Of a DNA stretch of 64,000 nucleotides, positions 8,085-16,513 are shown in pieces. The stretch covers positions 6,924,501-6,988,500 of the forward strand of contig NZ_CP009438.1 of NCBI RefSeq assembly GCF_000761215.1. Direction: 5' to 3'. A model generated the notes under the pieces. The model was not told the DNA's origin. It searched no databases and saw only the letters and a program-made list of their open reading frames with translations. A program made the translations under genes and the position numbers. This DNA comes from Streptomyces glaucescens. GTDB lineage: Bacteria; Actinomycetota; Actinomycetes; Streptomycetales; Streptomycetaceae. Within the stretch, counting starts at the first letter, position 1. The number at the start of each line of letters is the position of its first letter.

Positions 8085-8528
8085 TCAGGGTGCCCGGACG
8101 AGCGGCGGCTCACCCCAGTCGGCGGTCAGCGCCTCCCGTACGGCGTCGACGCCGGCCCGGCCGATGCGCTCGGCCAGCACCGCCTCGACGAGGCCGATCA
8201 CGGCCCGGGCCCGCTCGTGGACGCGCCGCCCCTCGGACGTGGTGCGGATCAGCCGGCGCCGGGCCGAGCCGGGATCGGGCGCCTGTTCCAGCAGGCCCAT
8301 GCCGATCAGCCCGTGCACGGCCTGGTGGACCGTCTGGCGGGTGACGCCGATCCGCCGGGCCAGTTCCGAGACGGTGGTGCCCTCGGCGTCGAGCATCGCG
8401 AAGACGGACGCCTGCGCGGTGGTCACCGGCTGTTCCCCGGCGGCCTCCATGCTGGCGAAGACCGCGTCCTCGAACCAGCGCCGGGCTTCGCCGAGCAGGT
8501 GGGGCAGGTTGGCGGCGCGGTGACTCAT
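8085..8528 (-). CDS. MarR-family transcriptional regulator
   Basis: From the ATG at 8528 the product is 147 residues with a winged HTH: VSELARRIGVTRQTVHQAVHGLIGMGLLEQ is the DNA-contacting helix pair, followed by the wing with DPGSARRRLIRTTSEGRRV. The dimerising helices flank it. MarR proteins are small dimeric repressors or activators responding to phenolic compounds or oxidants. Target genes are not obvious: the region upstream of the start (8529-9060) has no gene, so only autoregulation can be suggested. Confidence 0.88.
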   Translation of the reverse strand: MSHRAANLPHLLGEARRWFEDAVFASMEAAGEQPVTTAQASVFAMLDAEGTTVSELARRIGVTRQTVHQAVHGLIGMGLLEQAPDPGSARRRLIRTTSEGRRVHERARAVIGLVEAVLAERIGRAGVDAVREALTADWGEPPLVRAP

Positions 8529-9060
8529 GGCTCCCCGGGGCCTCGGCGGTACGGCGGACGCGGGAATTATCCCCTCGCCGCCGGGGCGGCGGAGCCGAGG
8601 GGCGGAAAGAAGGGTTGCGGCCTCCCCGTCGGCAGCCCACCGCAGACGGCCGCCTGCCTCGGCCGGCCGGTGCGGGCGGGCCGTCCGGACGCCGGCCGCT
8701 GCCGGCACGGCGGTGGGGTGGACGGCGGGAAGGCGACCGCGAGGGGCCGGGCCGGGAAGGATCAGCCGCCGGCGAACGCCCCGCCGCCGCCGGACACCGG
8801 CCGGGCGAACCACCCGCCCATCCGGCGGCCGGGCCGGCCGCGTCCGGGTGCGGCGCGTCCGGCGGCGGCAGTCCGGCGGCGTCGGGGGGGGCGCGGCCGC
8901 CCGCGTGGTGCGGATGCGGGGCCTCGCCGGCGCGCCGCGCCACGATCCGGGCCGGCTCGTCCCGGCCCGGTCGCCGCGACCGCTGGTCCACCGGGGAGCG
9001 GGCGGAGGAGCGGCGGGCCGGGACCGTGCGGCTGCGCCGGGTGAGGGCCCGGGCGCCGCT
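8529..9060. other. Gene-free, extremely GC-rich stretch
   Basis: Open frames cross this region in several directions, but none has a ribosome site or a recognisable domain. I see only GC-rich low-complexity sequence. It separates the MarR promoter from the 3' end of the carbonic anhydrase gene. Confidence 0.6.
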
Positions 9061-9828
9061 TCAGGACACGCGGTGCACCAGCTGGCTGGTCAGCTCGTAC
9101 CGCGCGCCGACGATCGCCAGCCGGCCGTCCGCCACCCGCTCGGCGAGATCGGGCTCCGCCGCGAGCCGGGACCGCACGAGCCGCACGTTCGCGTCGATCG
9201 TCGCGTCCACGCGGGCCTCGCCCTGGGTGCCGCGGTCGATGGCCGGCGCTATCTGATCGGCCAGGTACTGGATGTGCGCCGGCAGCCGCCCCCCGGACCC
9301 GTCCGCCTCCACGGCGGCCCGCACGGCCCCGCAGGACTGGTGGCCCAGCACCACGACCAGCGGTATCGCCAGCTCCAGCACCCCGTACGCGATGCTGCCG
9401 AGCACCGCCTCGTCGAGCACCTCACCGGCACTGCGCACGGTGAGCAGATCGCCGAGCCCCTGGTCGAAGACGAGCTCCGGCGGCACCCGCGAGTCGACAC
9501 AGCCGAGCACCAGCGCGAACGGGTGCTGGCCCGAGGTCAGTGCCTGCCGCACGGCCGGCGTCTCGTCCGGGTGCCGCTCCCGGAAGGTGCGCCAGCGCCG
9601 GTTCCCGGCGGCCAGCTCGCGCAGTGCCTCCGGCGCGGTGGCGGGCCGGGGCCGCGCGGCGGGCGGGGCGGCGGCAGCGGGGGAGACGTCCAGGGCGAGT
9701 CCGGCGCCGGCCGCGGCGGCACCGGTCACGGCGGCGCGCAGCAGGGAGCGGCGCGCGGGAGCCGGTGCGGCGGCTCCGGGCGGGGTGTCGTCGAGTGTCA
9801 CGGGAGGAACGTACGACCGAGCGGACAC
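9061..9828 (-). CDS. Exported beta-class carbonic anhydrase
   Basis: The 255-residue protein interconverts CO2 and bicarbonate. The zinc site of beta-class enzymes is complete: C110, D112 and R114 in CVDSR, and H163 with C166 in HQSC. Unlike common cytosolic forms it has an N-terminal extension with twin arginines (ARRSLLRA, residues 25-32), a hydrophobic Ala/Gly run and an AxA-like end near residue 54, so export through the Tat or Sec route is likely. Start is a GTG at 9828; a second in-frame GTG 10 codons later is possible. It is transcribed alone. The enzyme call is firm; export is inferred. Confidence 0.9.
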   Translation of the reverse strand: MSARSYVPPVTLDDTPPGAAAPAPARRSLLRAAVTGAAAAGAGLALDVSPAAAAPPAARPRPATAPEALRELAAGNRRWRTFRERHPDETPAVRQALTSGQHPFALVLGCVDSRVPPELVFDQGLGDLLTVRSAGEVLDEAVLGSIAYGVLELAIPLVVVLGHQSCGAVRAAVEADGSGGRLPAHIQYLADQIAPAIDRGTQGEARVDATIDANVRLVRSRLAAEPDLAERVADGRLAIVGARYELTSQLVHRVS

Positions 9829-9942
9829 GCGTTCGGTCGCGCTGCCGAATCATGGTCCGGCATGGCGGAATCCTGGACCGCTGTTGGACAGTTGTTGGCG
9901 CGGGCGAGGGCAGGGCTTGGCGCAGGGGCCGTCCGTCGGGAC

Positions 9943-10989
9943 TCAGTTCTCGCCGGGAGACGTGTCGTCGTCCCAGGTCCGCGTCGAGCGCGGCTCGGTG
10001 TACGGCTCCTCCTCCGGCGGGTGGCCCCCCGCGATGGCCCGCTGGCGGACGGTTTCGGCGTCGAACTCCAGGCCGAGCAGGATCGCCAGATTGGTGATCC
10101 ACAGCCAGACGAGGAAGACGATGACGGCCGCCATGGTCCCGTACGTCTTGTTGTACGAGCCGAAATTGGCGACGTAGAACGCGAACCCGGTGGAGGCGAT
10201 CATCCAGATCACCAGGGCGAGGAAGCTGCCCGGCGTGACCCACCGCCAGCCCCGCACCTTGGCGTTGGGGCTGGCCCAGTACAGCAGTGCGATCATCAGG
10301 GTGACCAGCAGCACCAGGACGGGCCACTTCGCGATGCCCCACACGGTCAGCGCGGTGTCCCCGAGGCCGAGGACGTCGCCCGCCCGGCGGGCCAGACCGC
10401 CCGTGAAGACGACGATCAACGCGCTGATCACGGCCATGATCATCAGGGCGACGGTCAGGCCGAGGCGCACCGGCAGGATCGCCCACACCGGCCGTCCCTC
10501 CGGCATGTCGTAGACGGCGTTCGCCGTGCGCATGAACGCCGCGACGTATCCGGACGCGGACCACACCGCGAGGAGCAGGCCGACGACCGCCATGAGGGAG
10601 CCGGTGCCCGCGTTGCCCTGGAGCTGCTCGACGGCGCGCGTGATGATGTCGCGGGCCGAGCCGGGGGCCAGCTTCTCCAGGTTCTCCATCACCTTGTCGG
10701 TGGTGGACCTGCCGGAGATCCCGAGCAGCGAGACCAGCACCAGCAGCGCGGGGAAGAGGGACAGGACGCCGTAGTACGTCAGGGCCGCCGCGCGGTCGGT
10801 CAGCTCGTCGTCCTTGAACTCCCGGACGCTGCCCTTGAGCACCGCGCCCCAGGCCCCCTTCGGCAGCTTGGCCGGTGTGTCGGGCGCGGCCCGCTCGACC
10901 TCGGGGCCGGGTCCGGCCCCCTCGGCGGCCGGCCTGTCGTCGTCGCGCTCGTCCCTGTGCCCCGGGCGTCCCGGAAGATGCAGCTTCAT
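9943..10989 (-). CDS. YihY/BrkB-family inner membrane protein
   Basis: The ATG at 10989 gives 348 residues, although the frame is open further upstream. A charged N-terminus (about 55 residues) leads into FKDDELTDRAAALTYYGVLSLFPALLVLVSLLG, the signature of the YihY/BrkB (formerly RNase BN) family. About six hydrophobic segments follow, ending near LEFDAETVRQRAI, and the tail is acidic. The members sit in the cytoplasmic membrane and may act as transporters; their substrate is unknown. No operon partner is evident: the APC permease gene upstream is separated by a very strong hairpin. Confidence 0.9.
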   Translation of the reverse strand: MKLHLPGRPGHRDERDDDRPAAEGAGPGPEVERAAPDTPAKLPKGAWGAVLKGSVREFKDDELTDRAAALTYYGVLSLFPALLVLVSLLGISGRSTTDKVMENLEKLAPGSARDIITRAVEQLQGNAGTGSLMAVVGLLLAVWSASGYVAAFMRTANAVYDMPEGRPVWAILPVRLGLTVALMIMAVISALIVVFTGGLARRAGDVLGLGDTALTVWGIAKWPVLVLLVTLMIALLYWASPNAKVRGWRWVTPGSFLALVIWMIASTGFAFYVANFGSYNKTYGTMAAVIVFLVWLWITNLAILLGLEFDAETVRQRAIAGGHPPEEEPYTEPRSTRTWDDDTSPGEN

Positions 10990-11211
10990 GGTCCCCGAGT
11001 AACCCGCCGCCGGACCGCTCACTCCCTCCGGCGCCACTGCCGTGTCCGGACGGCGGTCGTGCCGGAGCCGGGGGGGACCGCGCCGCCCCACGGATCGGCG
11101 CCGCGGACTCCGGGTTCGCGGGTCACCCGTCCCGCCGGGGCTGCGCCGGCCGCCGCCCGCGTCGGGGGCCGGCCGCGGTCCCGGCGCCCGGCCACGAACC
11201 ACCACGCCCGG

Positions 11212-11257
11212 CGCGCGGACGGCGGGGCACCCCCGGGGGTGCCCCGCCGTCCGCGCG
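11212..11257. terminator. 46-bp perfect palindrome, terminator
   Basis: Two 23-base arms (11212-11234 and 11235-11257) are exact reverse complements without a spacer. The palindrome lies 20 bp past the stop codon of the APC permease gene (transcribed leftward). It likely terminates that transcript and insulates the BrkB gene. Confidence 0.8.
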
Positions 11258-11276
11258 TCCGTCCGCTCGCCGGGTC

Positions 11277-12836
11277 TCAGTCCTCGGCGACCAGCGCGGG
11301 CGTCGACCGGGTGAGGGTCTTGCCCTGGAAGAAGGCCGGGTGGCGCCAGCGCATCGCATACATGATCACGACGCCCAGGAGGAGCAGGCCCACGCCGATC
11401 ACGAACACCGAGCCCATGCCGAGGACCGAGGAACCGCTGCCGTACGCCGGGTCCCACATGTCGACCAGGGTCTTGGTGAAGACCGCGCTCAGCAGCAGGC
11501 CGCCGACCAGCGGGAAGAGGCCCTTGAAGAGCAGGTCGCGGCCGGAGCGCAGCACCTCGGCGCGGAAGTACCAGACGCAGGCGAAGGCGGTCAGGGCGTA
11601 GTAGAAGCAGATCATCAGGCCGAGCGCGTAGATCGTGTCGACCAGCACATGCTCGCTGACCAGGGTCATCACCGTGTAGAACACGCCGGTCGCGACGCCC
11701 GCCATGACCGTGGCGCGGCCCGGGGTGCGGAATCGCTCGTGGACCTTGGCGTAGGACGCGGGCAGCGCCTCGTACGTCGACATCGCGAGCACCGTACGGG
11801 CCACCGGGATGAACGTGGTCTGCAGGCTCGCCGCGGCGGAGGCCAGGACGGCCACGAAGAGCAGGATGCCCAGCGCCGGACCCATCACCGGGCCGGCCAG
11901 CGCGGCGAAGACGTTGTCGGAGGTGTCGGGGTTGGCGAGGCCGAGCCCCTTGTCGCCGGAGCCGACGACCATCTGCGCGGCGACACCGGTGGCGAGGTAG
12001 GAGCCGACGAGCACGACCATGGCGACCAGGGCCGCGCGGCCAGGGGTCCTGGTGCTGCCGGTGGTCTCCTCGTTGGCGGTGAGACAGGCGTCCCACCCCC
12101 AGTACATGAAGATCGACAGGGAGAGGCCGGCGGTGAAGGCGGCGAACGACTGCACGGCGAACGGGTTCAGCCACGACCAGGAGAAGTCCGCCGAGGTCGG
12201 GAAGTCGGCGCTGCCCGCCTTGCCGAGGGCCATCGCCACGAAGACGGCGAGCACCACGAGCTGGAGTCCGACCAGCGCGTACTGGACGCCCTTGGTCGCG
12301 GTCATCCCGCGGTAGCTGATGACGGTCGCGACGGCGACGAGCGCGAGGCAGGTGACGATGTGCACCGCCTTGTTGCCGTCGAGCGCCGCCACGTCGTCGC
12401 TGCCGGTGATCTCCCCGGCCAGCAGCCAGAAGTACGACGTCGCCACACCGGCCAGGTTGGAGAGCACGATGATCGTGGCGATCACCAGCCCCCAGCCGCA
12501 CATCCAGCCCACCTTCGGGCCGAACGCCTTCACCGTCCAGGTGAAGGAGGTGCCGCAGTCCGGCATCACCTTGTTCAGCTCGCGGTAGGCGAACGCGACC
12601 AGCAGCATGGGCAGGAACCCCGCGAGGAACACCGCCGGCATCTGCAGACCGACCTCGCCGGCGGTGGAGCCGAGGGTCGAGGTCAGGCAGTAGACCGGGG
12701 CCACCGTGGAGACGCCGATGACGGCGCTGCCCAGCAGCCCGACGGAGTTCCCGCTCAGGCCCTTGGCGCGCATGCCGTCGGCGGGATCCCCGTCGCCTGT
12801 GTTTCCGGCCATGGGCCGTACGTCCAGCTGAGTCAT
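11277..12836 (-). CDS. APC-superfamily amino acid/polyamine permease
   Basis: From the ATG at 12836 the protein has 519 residues and about 12 to 14 membrane segments; an ATG at 12884 would add 16. The first helix carries GLSGNSVGLLGSAVIGVSTVAPVYCL, the substrate-binding broken helix of APC transporters, and the family's fingerprint MYWGWDACLTANEET lies near the middle. It probably imports amino acids or polyamines by proton symport across the cytoplasmic membrane. The transcript reads alone and ends at the 46-bp palindrome. Neither possible start has a good ribosome site. Confidence 0.88.
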   Translation of the reverse strand: MTQLDVRPMAGNTGDGDPADGMRAKGLSGNSVGLLGSAVIGVSTVAPVYCLTSTLGSTAGEVGLQMPAVFLAGFLPMLLVAFAYRELNKVMPDCGTSFTWTVKAFGPKVGWMCGWGLVIATIIVLSNLAGVATSYFWLLAGEITGSDDVAALDGNKAVHIVTCLALVAVATVISYRGMTATKGVQYALVGLQLVVLAVFVAMALGKAGSADFPTSADFSWSWLNPFAVQSFAAFTAGLSLSIFMYWGWDACLTANEETTGSTRTPGRAALVAMVVLVGSYLATGVAAQMVVGSGDKGLGLANPDTSDNVFAALAGPVMGPALGILLFVAVLASAAASLQTTFIPVARTVLAMSTYEALPASYAKVHERFRTPGRATVMAGVATGVFYTVMTLVSEHVLVDTIYALGLMICFYYALTAFACVWYFRAEVLRSGRDLLFKGLFPLVGGLLLSAVFTKTLVDMWDPAYGSGSSVLGMGSVFVIGVGLLLLGVVIMYAMRWRHPAFFQGKTLTRSTPALVAED

Positions 12837-12884
12837 GAACAGGACGTTAAGTGCTGCGGTTTCCGCGCCAACGGTGCGTGACAT

Positions 12885-13175
12885 TCATGGGTACGAGTCT
12901 CCATGATCCAGCTATTCGAGGGTGAGACGCCGCTCACTCCCTACGTTTCGAAGGCATCGCGGGGCCGTGGAACTTGTCTTCCACAATTGAACAGTCGGTG
13001 TTCGATATTCGGGAATCGCAGCCGAGCCCGGAATGCCCGGTTCCAAAGCTTCCGGTGTGATCCGCGTCACACACCGAGGGTGGCCGATATTCGATACCCG
13101 GTCAAGCGTCGCCGTGTGTTCCGCCTTCATTCGGAAAACGCATGGTCCATGCTCCGCAGTGCTAGATTGCACGTC
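12885..13175. other. Divergent promoter region between APC permease and HTH gene
   Basis: This 290-bp stretch is less GC-rich than its surroundings, contains no convincing gene and should hold both promoters. It includes a perfect CRP-type dyad at 13055-13072, described separately. Confidence 0.65.
13055..13072. promoter_or_regulatory. CRP-type dyad TGTGA-N6-TCACA
   Basis: The arms GTGTGA and TCACAC flank six bases, matching the consensus for CRP-family binding exactly in the inner five positions of each arm. It sits about 120 bp upstream of the HTH gene and 220 bp upstream of the APC permease start. Streptomyces Crp is known to bind related sequences; use here is inferred. Confidence 0.5.
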
Positions 13176-13179
13176 GTGC
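13169..13179. promoter_or_regulatory. Palindrome at the start of the HTH gene, with -10-like TAGATT
   Basis: GCACG-T-CGTGC is a perfect dyad overlapping the candidate GTG start at 13176. A TAGATT hexamer at 13163-13168 could be a -10 element, which would make the transcript nearly leaderless. The dyad would suit autorepression. Confidence 0.4.
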
Positions 13180-13181
13180 GG

Positions 13182-13484
13182 ATGACTCTGGAGGAGCGGG
13201 TTCGCGCCGCCGTGGCCGCGCTGATGCACGCCACCGGCGAATCCCAGACGGACGTCGCCGCCGCGCTGGGCGTCAGTCAGGCGCAGGTCAGCCGTCGGCA
13301 GTCCGGCAGCGCGGCGTGGAGCCTCGCCGACTGCGACGCCGTCGCCGAACACTTCGGCATCGACCCACTGGACCTCCTGGCGGGCCCCACCCGGGCCTTC
13401 GAGGCCCTGCCGCAGGAGCGGCGCCGACGGCCCGCCCGCCGCGGAACCGCGCGGGCGCTGCCGGAGCGGGAGGCACCGCCATGA
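13182..13484 (+). CDS. Small XRE-like helix-turn-helix protein
   Basis: The ATG at 13182 gives 100 residues; a GTG two codons upstream is an alternative. Residues 16-60 form an HTH domain: ESQTDVAAALGVSQAQVSRRQSG followed by SLADCDAVAEHFGIDPLDLL, the pattern of lambda-repressor-like (XRE) domains. A basic Arg-rich tail follows. It is probably a DNA-binding regulator, possibly acting on its own start-site dyad. The frame is open upstream, but that stretch lacks coding character. Confidence 0.75.
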   Translation: MTLEERVRAAVAALMHATGESQTDVAAALGVSQAQVSRRQSGSAAWSLADCDAVAEHFGIDPLDLLAGPTRAFEALPQERRRRPARRGTARALPEREAPP

Positions 13485-13748
13485 CGGCACCGAGGCGAAC
13501 GACACGCTCCTCGCCGCCCACGGCGAAGGAACCCGATCGCCCCGCCCGTCCGCGGGCACGCCGACCGGAAGCCCGCGGCAGCCGCCCGCGCCTTCCCTGA
13601 CGGCTCCGGCCGGTTCACGGCTCCCCGGTTAACGGAAGTCGACGTACGGTCGTACCCCCCGCACTCGCGCGTACAGATCACGGCCCCCTGCACGCAAGGT
13701 TCTCCCCGCACCATCTGCATGTCCTCGACATCGATGAAGGAAGCGCTT

Positions 13749-15065
13749 GTGAGAACGCACCGCACGCCACGCAGGGTCACCACGCTCGCCCTGGGGGCCA
13801 CCCTGCTCGCCCTCGTGACCGCCGCCCCCGCGGGGGCCGACGACACGGGCCTGCCGACGGTCGCCCCGACCGCCGAGACCCCTCCCCTCTACGACGACGA
13901 GGCGGGCGGCAACTCCGACGCGGACGACCCGGCGATCTGGCGCAACGCGGCCGACCCCGACCACAGCCTCGTCATCGCGACCGCCAAGGAGGGCGGACTG
14001 CGGGTGTACGACCTCGGCGCCCGCCTGGTGCAGTCGCTGCCCGCCCCGCGTCCCCCCGCCGAGGACGACGCCCCGGGCCGCTACAACAACGTCGACCTCG
14101 TCACCGGCCTGCGCACCTCCACGGGCCGCGTCGACGTGGCCGTGGTCAGCGACCGCGGCAACGACCGCCTGCGGATCTACCGCATCGACCCCGCCCGGCC
14201 CGGCGCGCCGCTGACCGACATCACCGACCCGGCCGCCGCCCCGGTGTTCTCCGCCGACCAGGCCGAGATCAACGACCAGCGCACCGCGTACGGCCTCGCC
14301 ACCTGGCAGGACAAGGCCACCGGGCGCACCTACGCCCTGGTCAGCCAGCGCGAGCGGACCCGCGTCGCGCTCGTGGAGCTGACCCCGGCCGCGGGCGGCA
14401 CCGTCGGCTACCGCAAGGTCCGCACCCTCGACCTGCCCTCCGCCTTCCGCCTGCCGAACGGCACCACCTGGTCCCCCTGCGCGGAGCCCGGTGAACTCCC
14501 GCAGGTCGAGGGCATGGTGGTGGACCCGGCCACCGGCACCCTCTACGCCGGCCAGGAGGACATCGGCATCTGGCGGATGCGGGCCGACCTCACCACCAAG
14601 CCGGTCCTGGTGGACAAGGTCCGCGAGTTCGGCGTCCCCGGCGTCTACGACGAGGCGACCGAGGAGTGCACGGCCGGGGCCGACCCCGGTTACGGCGGTG
14701 AGCACATCTCCGCGGACGTCGAGGGCCTGACCCTGTTCCAGGAGTCCGACGGCGACGGCTACCTCCTCGCCTCCAGCCAGGGCGACGACACCTTCGCCCT
14801 GTACGACCGGGAGGTGAGCGAGGACAACGAGTACGAGGGCGGCTTCCGCGTCGGCGCCGCCTCGGCGACCCTCGACGGCTCGCAGGAGTGCGACGGCGCC
14901 GCCGTGCTCAACGCCCCGCTGGGCAGCCGCTACCCCAAGGGTCTGCTGGTGGTCCAGGACGGCCACGGGACCCCGGAGGTCCCGGACGGCGAGGGCGGCA
15001 CCCGCACCGCGACCGGCTTCAAGTTCGTCGACCTCGGCGACGTGGTGGACGCCGCCGACATGTGA
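13749..15065 (+). CDS. Secreted beta-propeller phytase
   Basis: The GTG at 13749, preceded by an AAGGAAG ribosome site, gives 438 residues. A classical signal peptide (RTHRTPRRV, hydrophobic core, APAGA) ends near residue 31. The mature part matches bacterial beta-propeller phytases: DADDPAIWRN near the start, YNNVDLV, SDRGNDRLRIYRID, and VEGMVVDPATGTLYAGQEDIGIWRM, motifs that line the calcium-rich active site. Such enzymes remove phosphate from phytate outside the cell. GTTCAC and GTTAAC elements about 130 bp upstream recall Pho boxes, but their 15-bp spacing does not fit the 11-bp Pho-box repeat. The family call is firm. Confidence 0.9.
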   Translation: MRTHRTPRRVTTLALGATLLALVTAAPAGADDTGLPTVAPTAETPPLYDDEAGGNSDADDPAIWRNAADPDHSLVIATAKEGGLRVYDLGARLVQSLPAPRPPAEDDAPGRYNNVDLVTGLRTSTGRVDVAVVSDRGNDRLRIYRIDPARPGAPLTDITDPAAAPVFSADQAEINDQRTAYGLATWQDKATGRTYALVSQRERTRVALVELTPAAGGTVGYRKVRTLDLPSAFRLPNGTTWSPCAEPGELPQVEGMVVDPATGTLYAGQEDIGIWRMRADLTTKPVLVDKVREFGVPGVYDEATEECTAGADPGYGGEHISADVEGLTLFQESDGDGYLLASSQGDDTFALYDREVSEDNEYEGGFRVGAASATLDGSQECDGAAVLNAPLGSRYPKGLLVVQDGHGTPEVPDGEGGTRTATGFKFVDLGDVVDAADM

Positions 15066-15225
15066 GGCCCGCCCCGCCGCACCCCTACGGCCGCCGGACA
15101 CCCATCACGCCCCGGCGGCCGTGCCGCCCCGTGCCGGAACCCGTCGGCACCCCGGCCCCCACTCCGGTTACTCTTTGTGATCATCGTCCGGCCAGGCCGG
15201 ACCGCATCTCACGAGGGGGAACGTC

Positions 15226-15453
15226 ATGGCGCGCAAGCCGGTCAAGGCCGCGGTCGGAGACGTCTGGATCACCTGCCAGATCTGCCGGGGCGAGCTGTTC
15301 CGCGAACGCGGCGTGATGCTGAACAGCGCGGGCATGGAGTTCATGAAGATGGCCTGGGCGGACGAGACGGCCACCGGCCTGATCTGCTGGCACTGCGGAT
15401 ACGTTCACCTCTTCGCCAACCGCGACATACGGCTGTACAAGGCGGAGCAGTAG
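15226..15453 (+). CDS. Small zinc-ribbon-like protein
   Basis: This 75-residue protein has two CxxC pairs (CQIC near residue 17 and CWHC near residue 54), the usual layout of a zinc ribbon. The rest is Met/Trp-rich (MLNSAGMEFMKMAWADE). It starts with ATG 5 bases after a GAGGGGGA ribosome site. No family is recognised; nucleic-acid or protein binding through zinc is a reasonable guess. It stands alone between the phytase and the two-component genes. Confidence 0.75.
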   Translation: MARKPVKAAVGDVWITCQICRGELFRERGVMLNSAGMEFMKMAWADETATGLICWHCGYVHLFANRDIRLYKAEQ

Positions 15454-15595
15454 AGGCCCGCGCGAGCAGCCGGCCCACCCCTCCCGCCCGCGGTGACCGA
15501 GGGCCCGCGAACCGGCGCACCGCCCCCGCACCGGCCGGAAGCGGCCGGCCCAGCGGCCGTCCCCTCAGCGGCGGGGGACCTCCAGCGGCGGAACC

Positions 15596-15611
15596 GGCCC
15601 TGATCAGGGCC
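15596..15611. promoter_or_regulatory. 16-bp perfect palindrome upstream of response regulator
   Basis: GGCCCTGATCAGGGCC is a perfect dyad about 90 bp before the response-regulator start. It may be an operator, but in sequence this GC-rich chance dyads occur. Confidence 0.35.
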
Positions 15612-15700
15612 GAACGGCCCTGGCCGGCCGGCCCTCCGCGGAGCAGGATCCTGTACGGGGAGCCCCAGGCCCCCGCAGGACCCGAACCGAGGAGCGAGCG

Positions 15701-16402
15701 ATGGCGGACGCCGAGCGGACCGGACCGGACGTGCCGGTCCGGGTCTTCCTGCTGGACGACCACGAGGTGGTCCGGCGCGGGGTGCGGGACCTGCTCGACG
15801 ACGAGCCCGACATCGACGTCGTCGGCGAGGCCGCCACCGCCGGGCAGGCACTCGTCCGGGTGCCGGCGCTGCGCCCGCGGGTCGCGATCCTCGACGTCCG
15901 CCTCCCCGACGGCGACGGCGTCACCGTCTGCCGGGAACTGCGCTCCCGCATGCCCGGTCTCGCCTGCCTGATGCTGACCTCCTTCGACGACGAGGAGGCC
16001 CTGCTCGACTCGATCATGGCGGGCGCCTCCGGTTACGTCCTCAAGCAGATCCAGGGCTCCGACCTGGTCACCGCCGTCCGCACGGTGGCCCGCGGCCAGT
16101 CCCTGCTCGACCCCAGCGCCACCACCCGCGTCATGGCCCGCCTGCGCGGCGCCGAAGGGCCGCCGGACGAGCCGGACGCCCTGCCCGACCTCACCGCGCG
16201 CGAGCGGGAGATCCTCGCCCTGATCGGGGAGGGCCTCACCAACCGCCAGATCGGGCAGCGGCTGTACCTCGCCGAGAAGACCGTCAAGAACCACATCTCC
16301 CGGCTGCTCGCCAAGCTGGGCGTCGAACGGCGCATCCACGCCGCCGTCATCGCCACCCAGGCCGGGGACCGGCTCCGGCAGGAGGGCCGCGGCGGCCGCT
16401 GA
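15701..16402 (+). CDS. NarL/DevR-type response regulator
   Basis: The 233-residue protein has a receiver domain (D19, D20 acidic pocket, phospho-acceptor D65 in ILDVRLPDG, conserved K in YVLKQ near 112) and a C-terminal LuxR-type HTH (LTAREREILALIGEGLTNRQIGQRLYLAEKTVKNHISRLL). It strongly resembles DevR/DosR of mycobacteria and the OsdR-type regulators of Streptomyces, which control dormancy and oxygen-stress genes. The cognate kinase gene follows 111 bp downstream in the same direction. DevR-box-like sites upstream of the flavohemoglobin gene suggest a local target. Confidence 0.92.
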   Translation: MADAERTGPDVPVRVFLLDDHEVVRRGVRDLLDDEPDIDVVGEAATAGQALVRVPALRPRVAILDVRLPDGDGVTVCRELRSRMPGLACLMLTSFDDEEALLDSIMAGASGYVLKQIQGSDLVTAVRTVARGQSLLDPSATTRVMARLRGAEGPPDEPDALPDLTAREREILALIGEGLTNRQIGQRLYLAEKTVKNHISRLLAKLGVERRIHAAVIATQAGDRLRQEGRGGR

Positions 16403-16513
16403 GCCCGCCCGGCCGCCCGGGGCGGCGCAGGGAGGCGCCCGCCCGGCCGGTTACGGTGGCGACAACGAGCGTCCGGGTGGCGGGCGCACGAGACACACCA
16501 GGAGGAACCCCGG

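Noticed and set aside
8527..11601. Open frame of more than 1000 codons on the plus strand
   Set aside because: It runs antisense to the carbonic anhydrase and BrkB genes, whose motifs are unmistakable; long antisense frames are expected at this GC content.
13613..13634. Pho-box-like GTTCAC and GTTAAC before the phytase
   Set aside because: The two elements are 15 bp apart, while Pho-box direct repeats have 11-bp units; kept only as a remark in the phytase entry.
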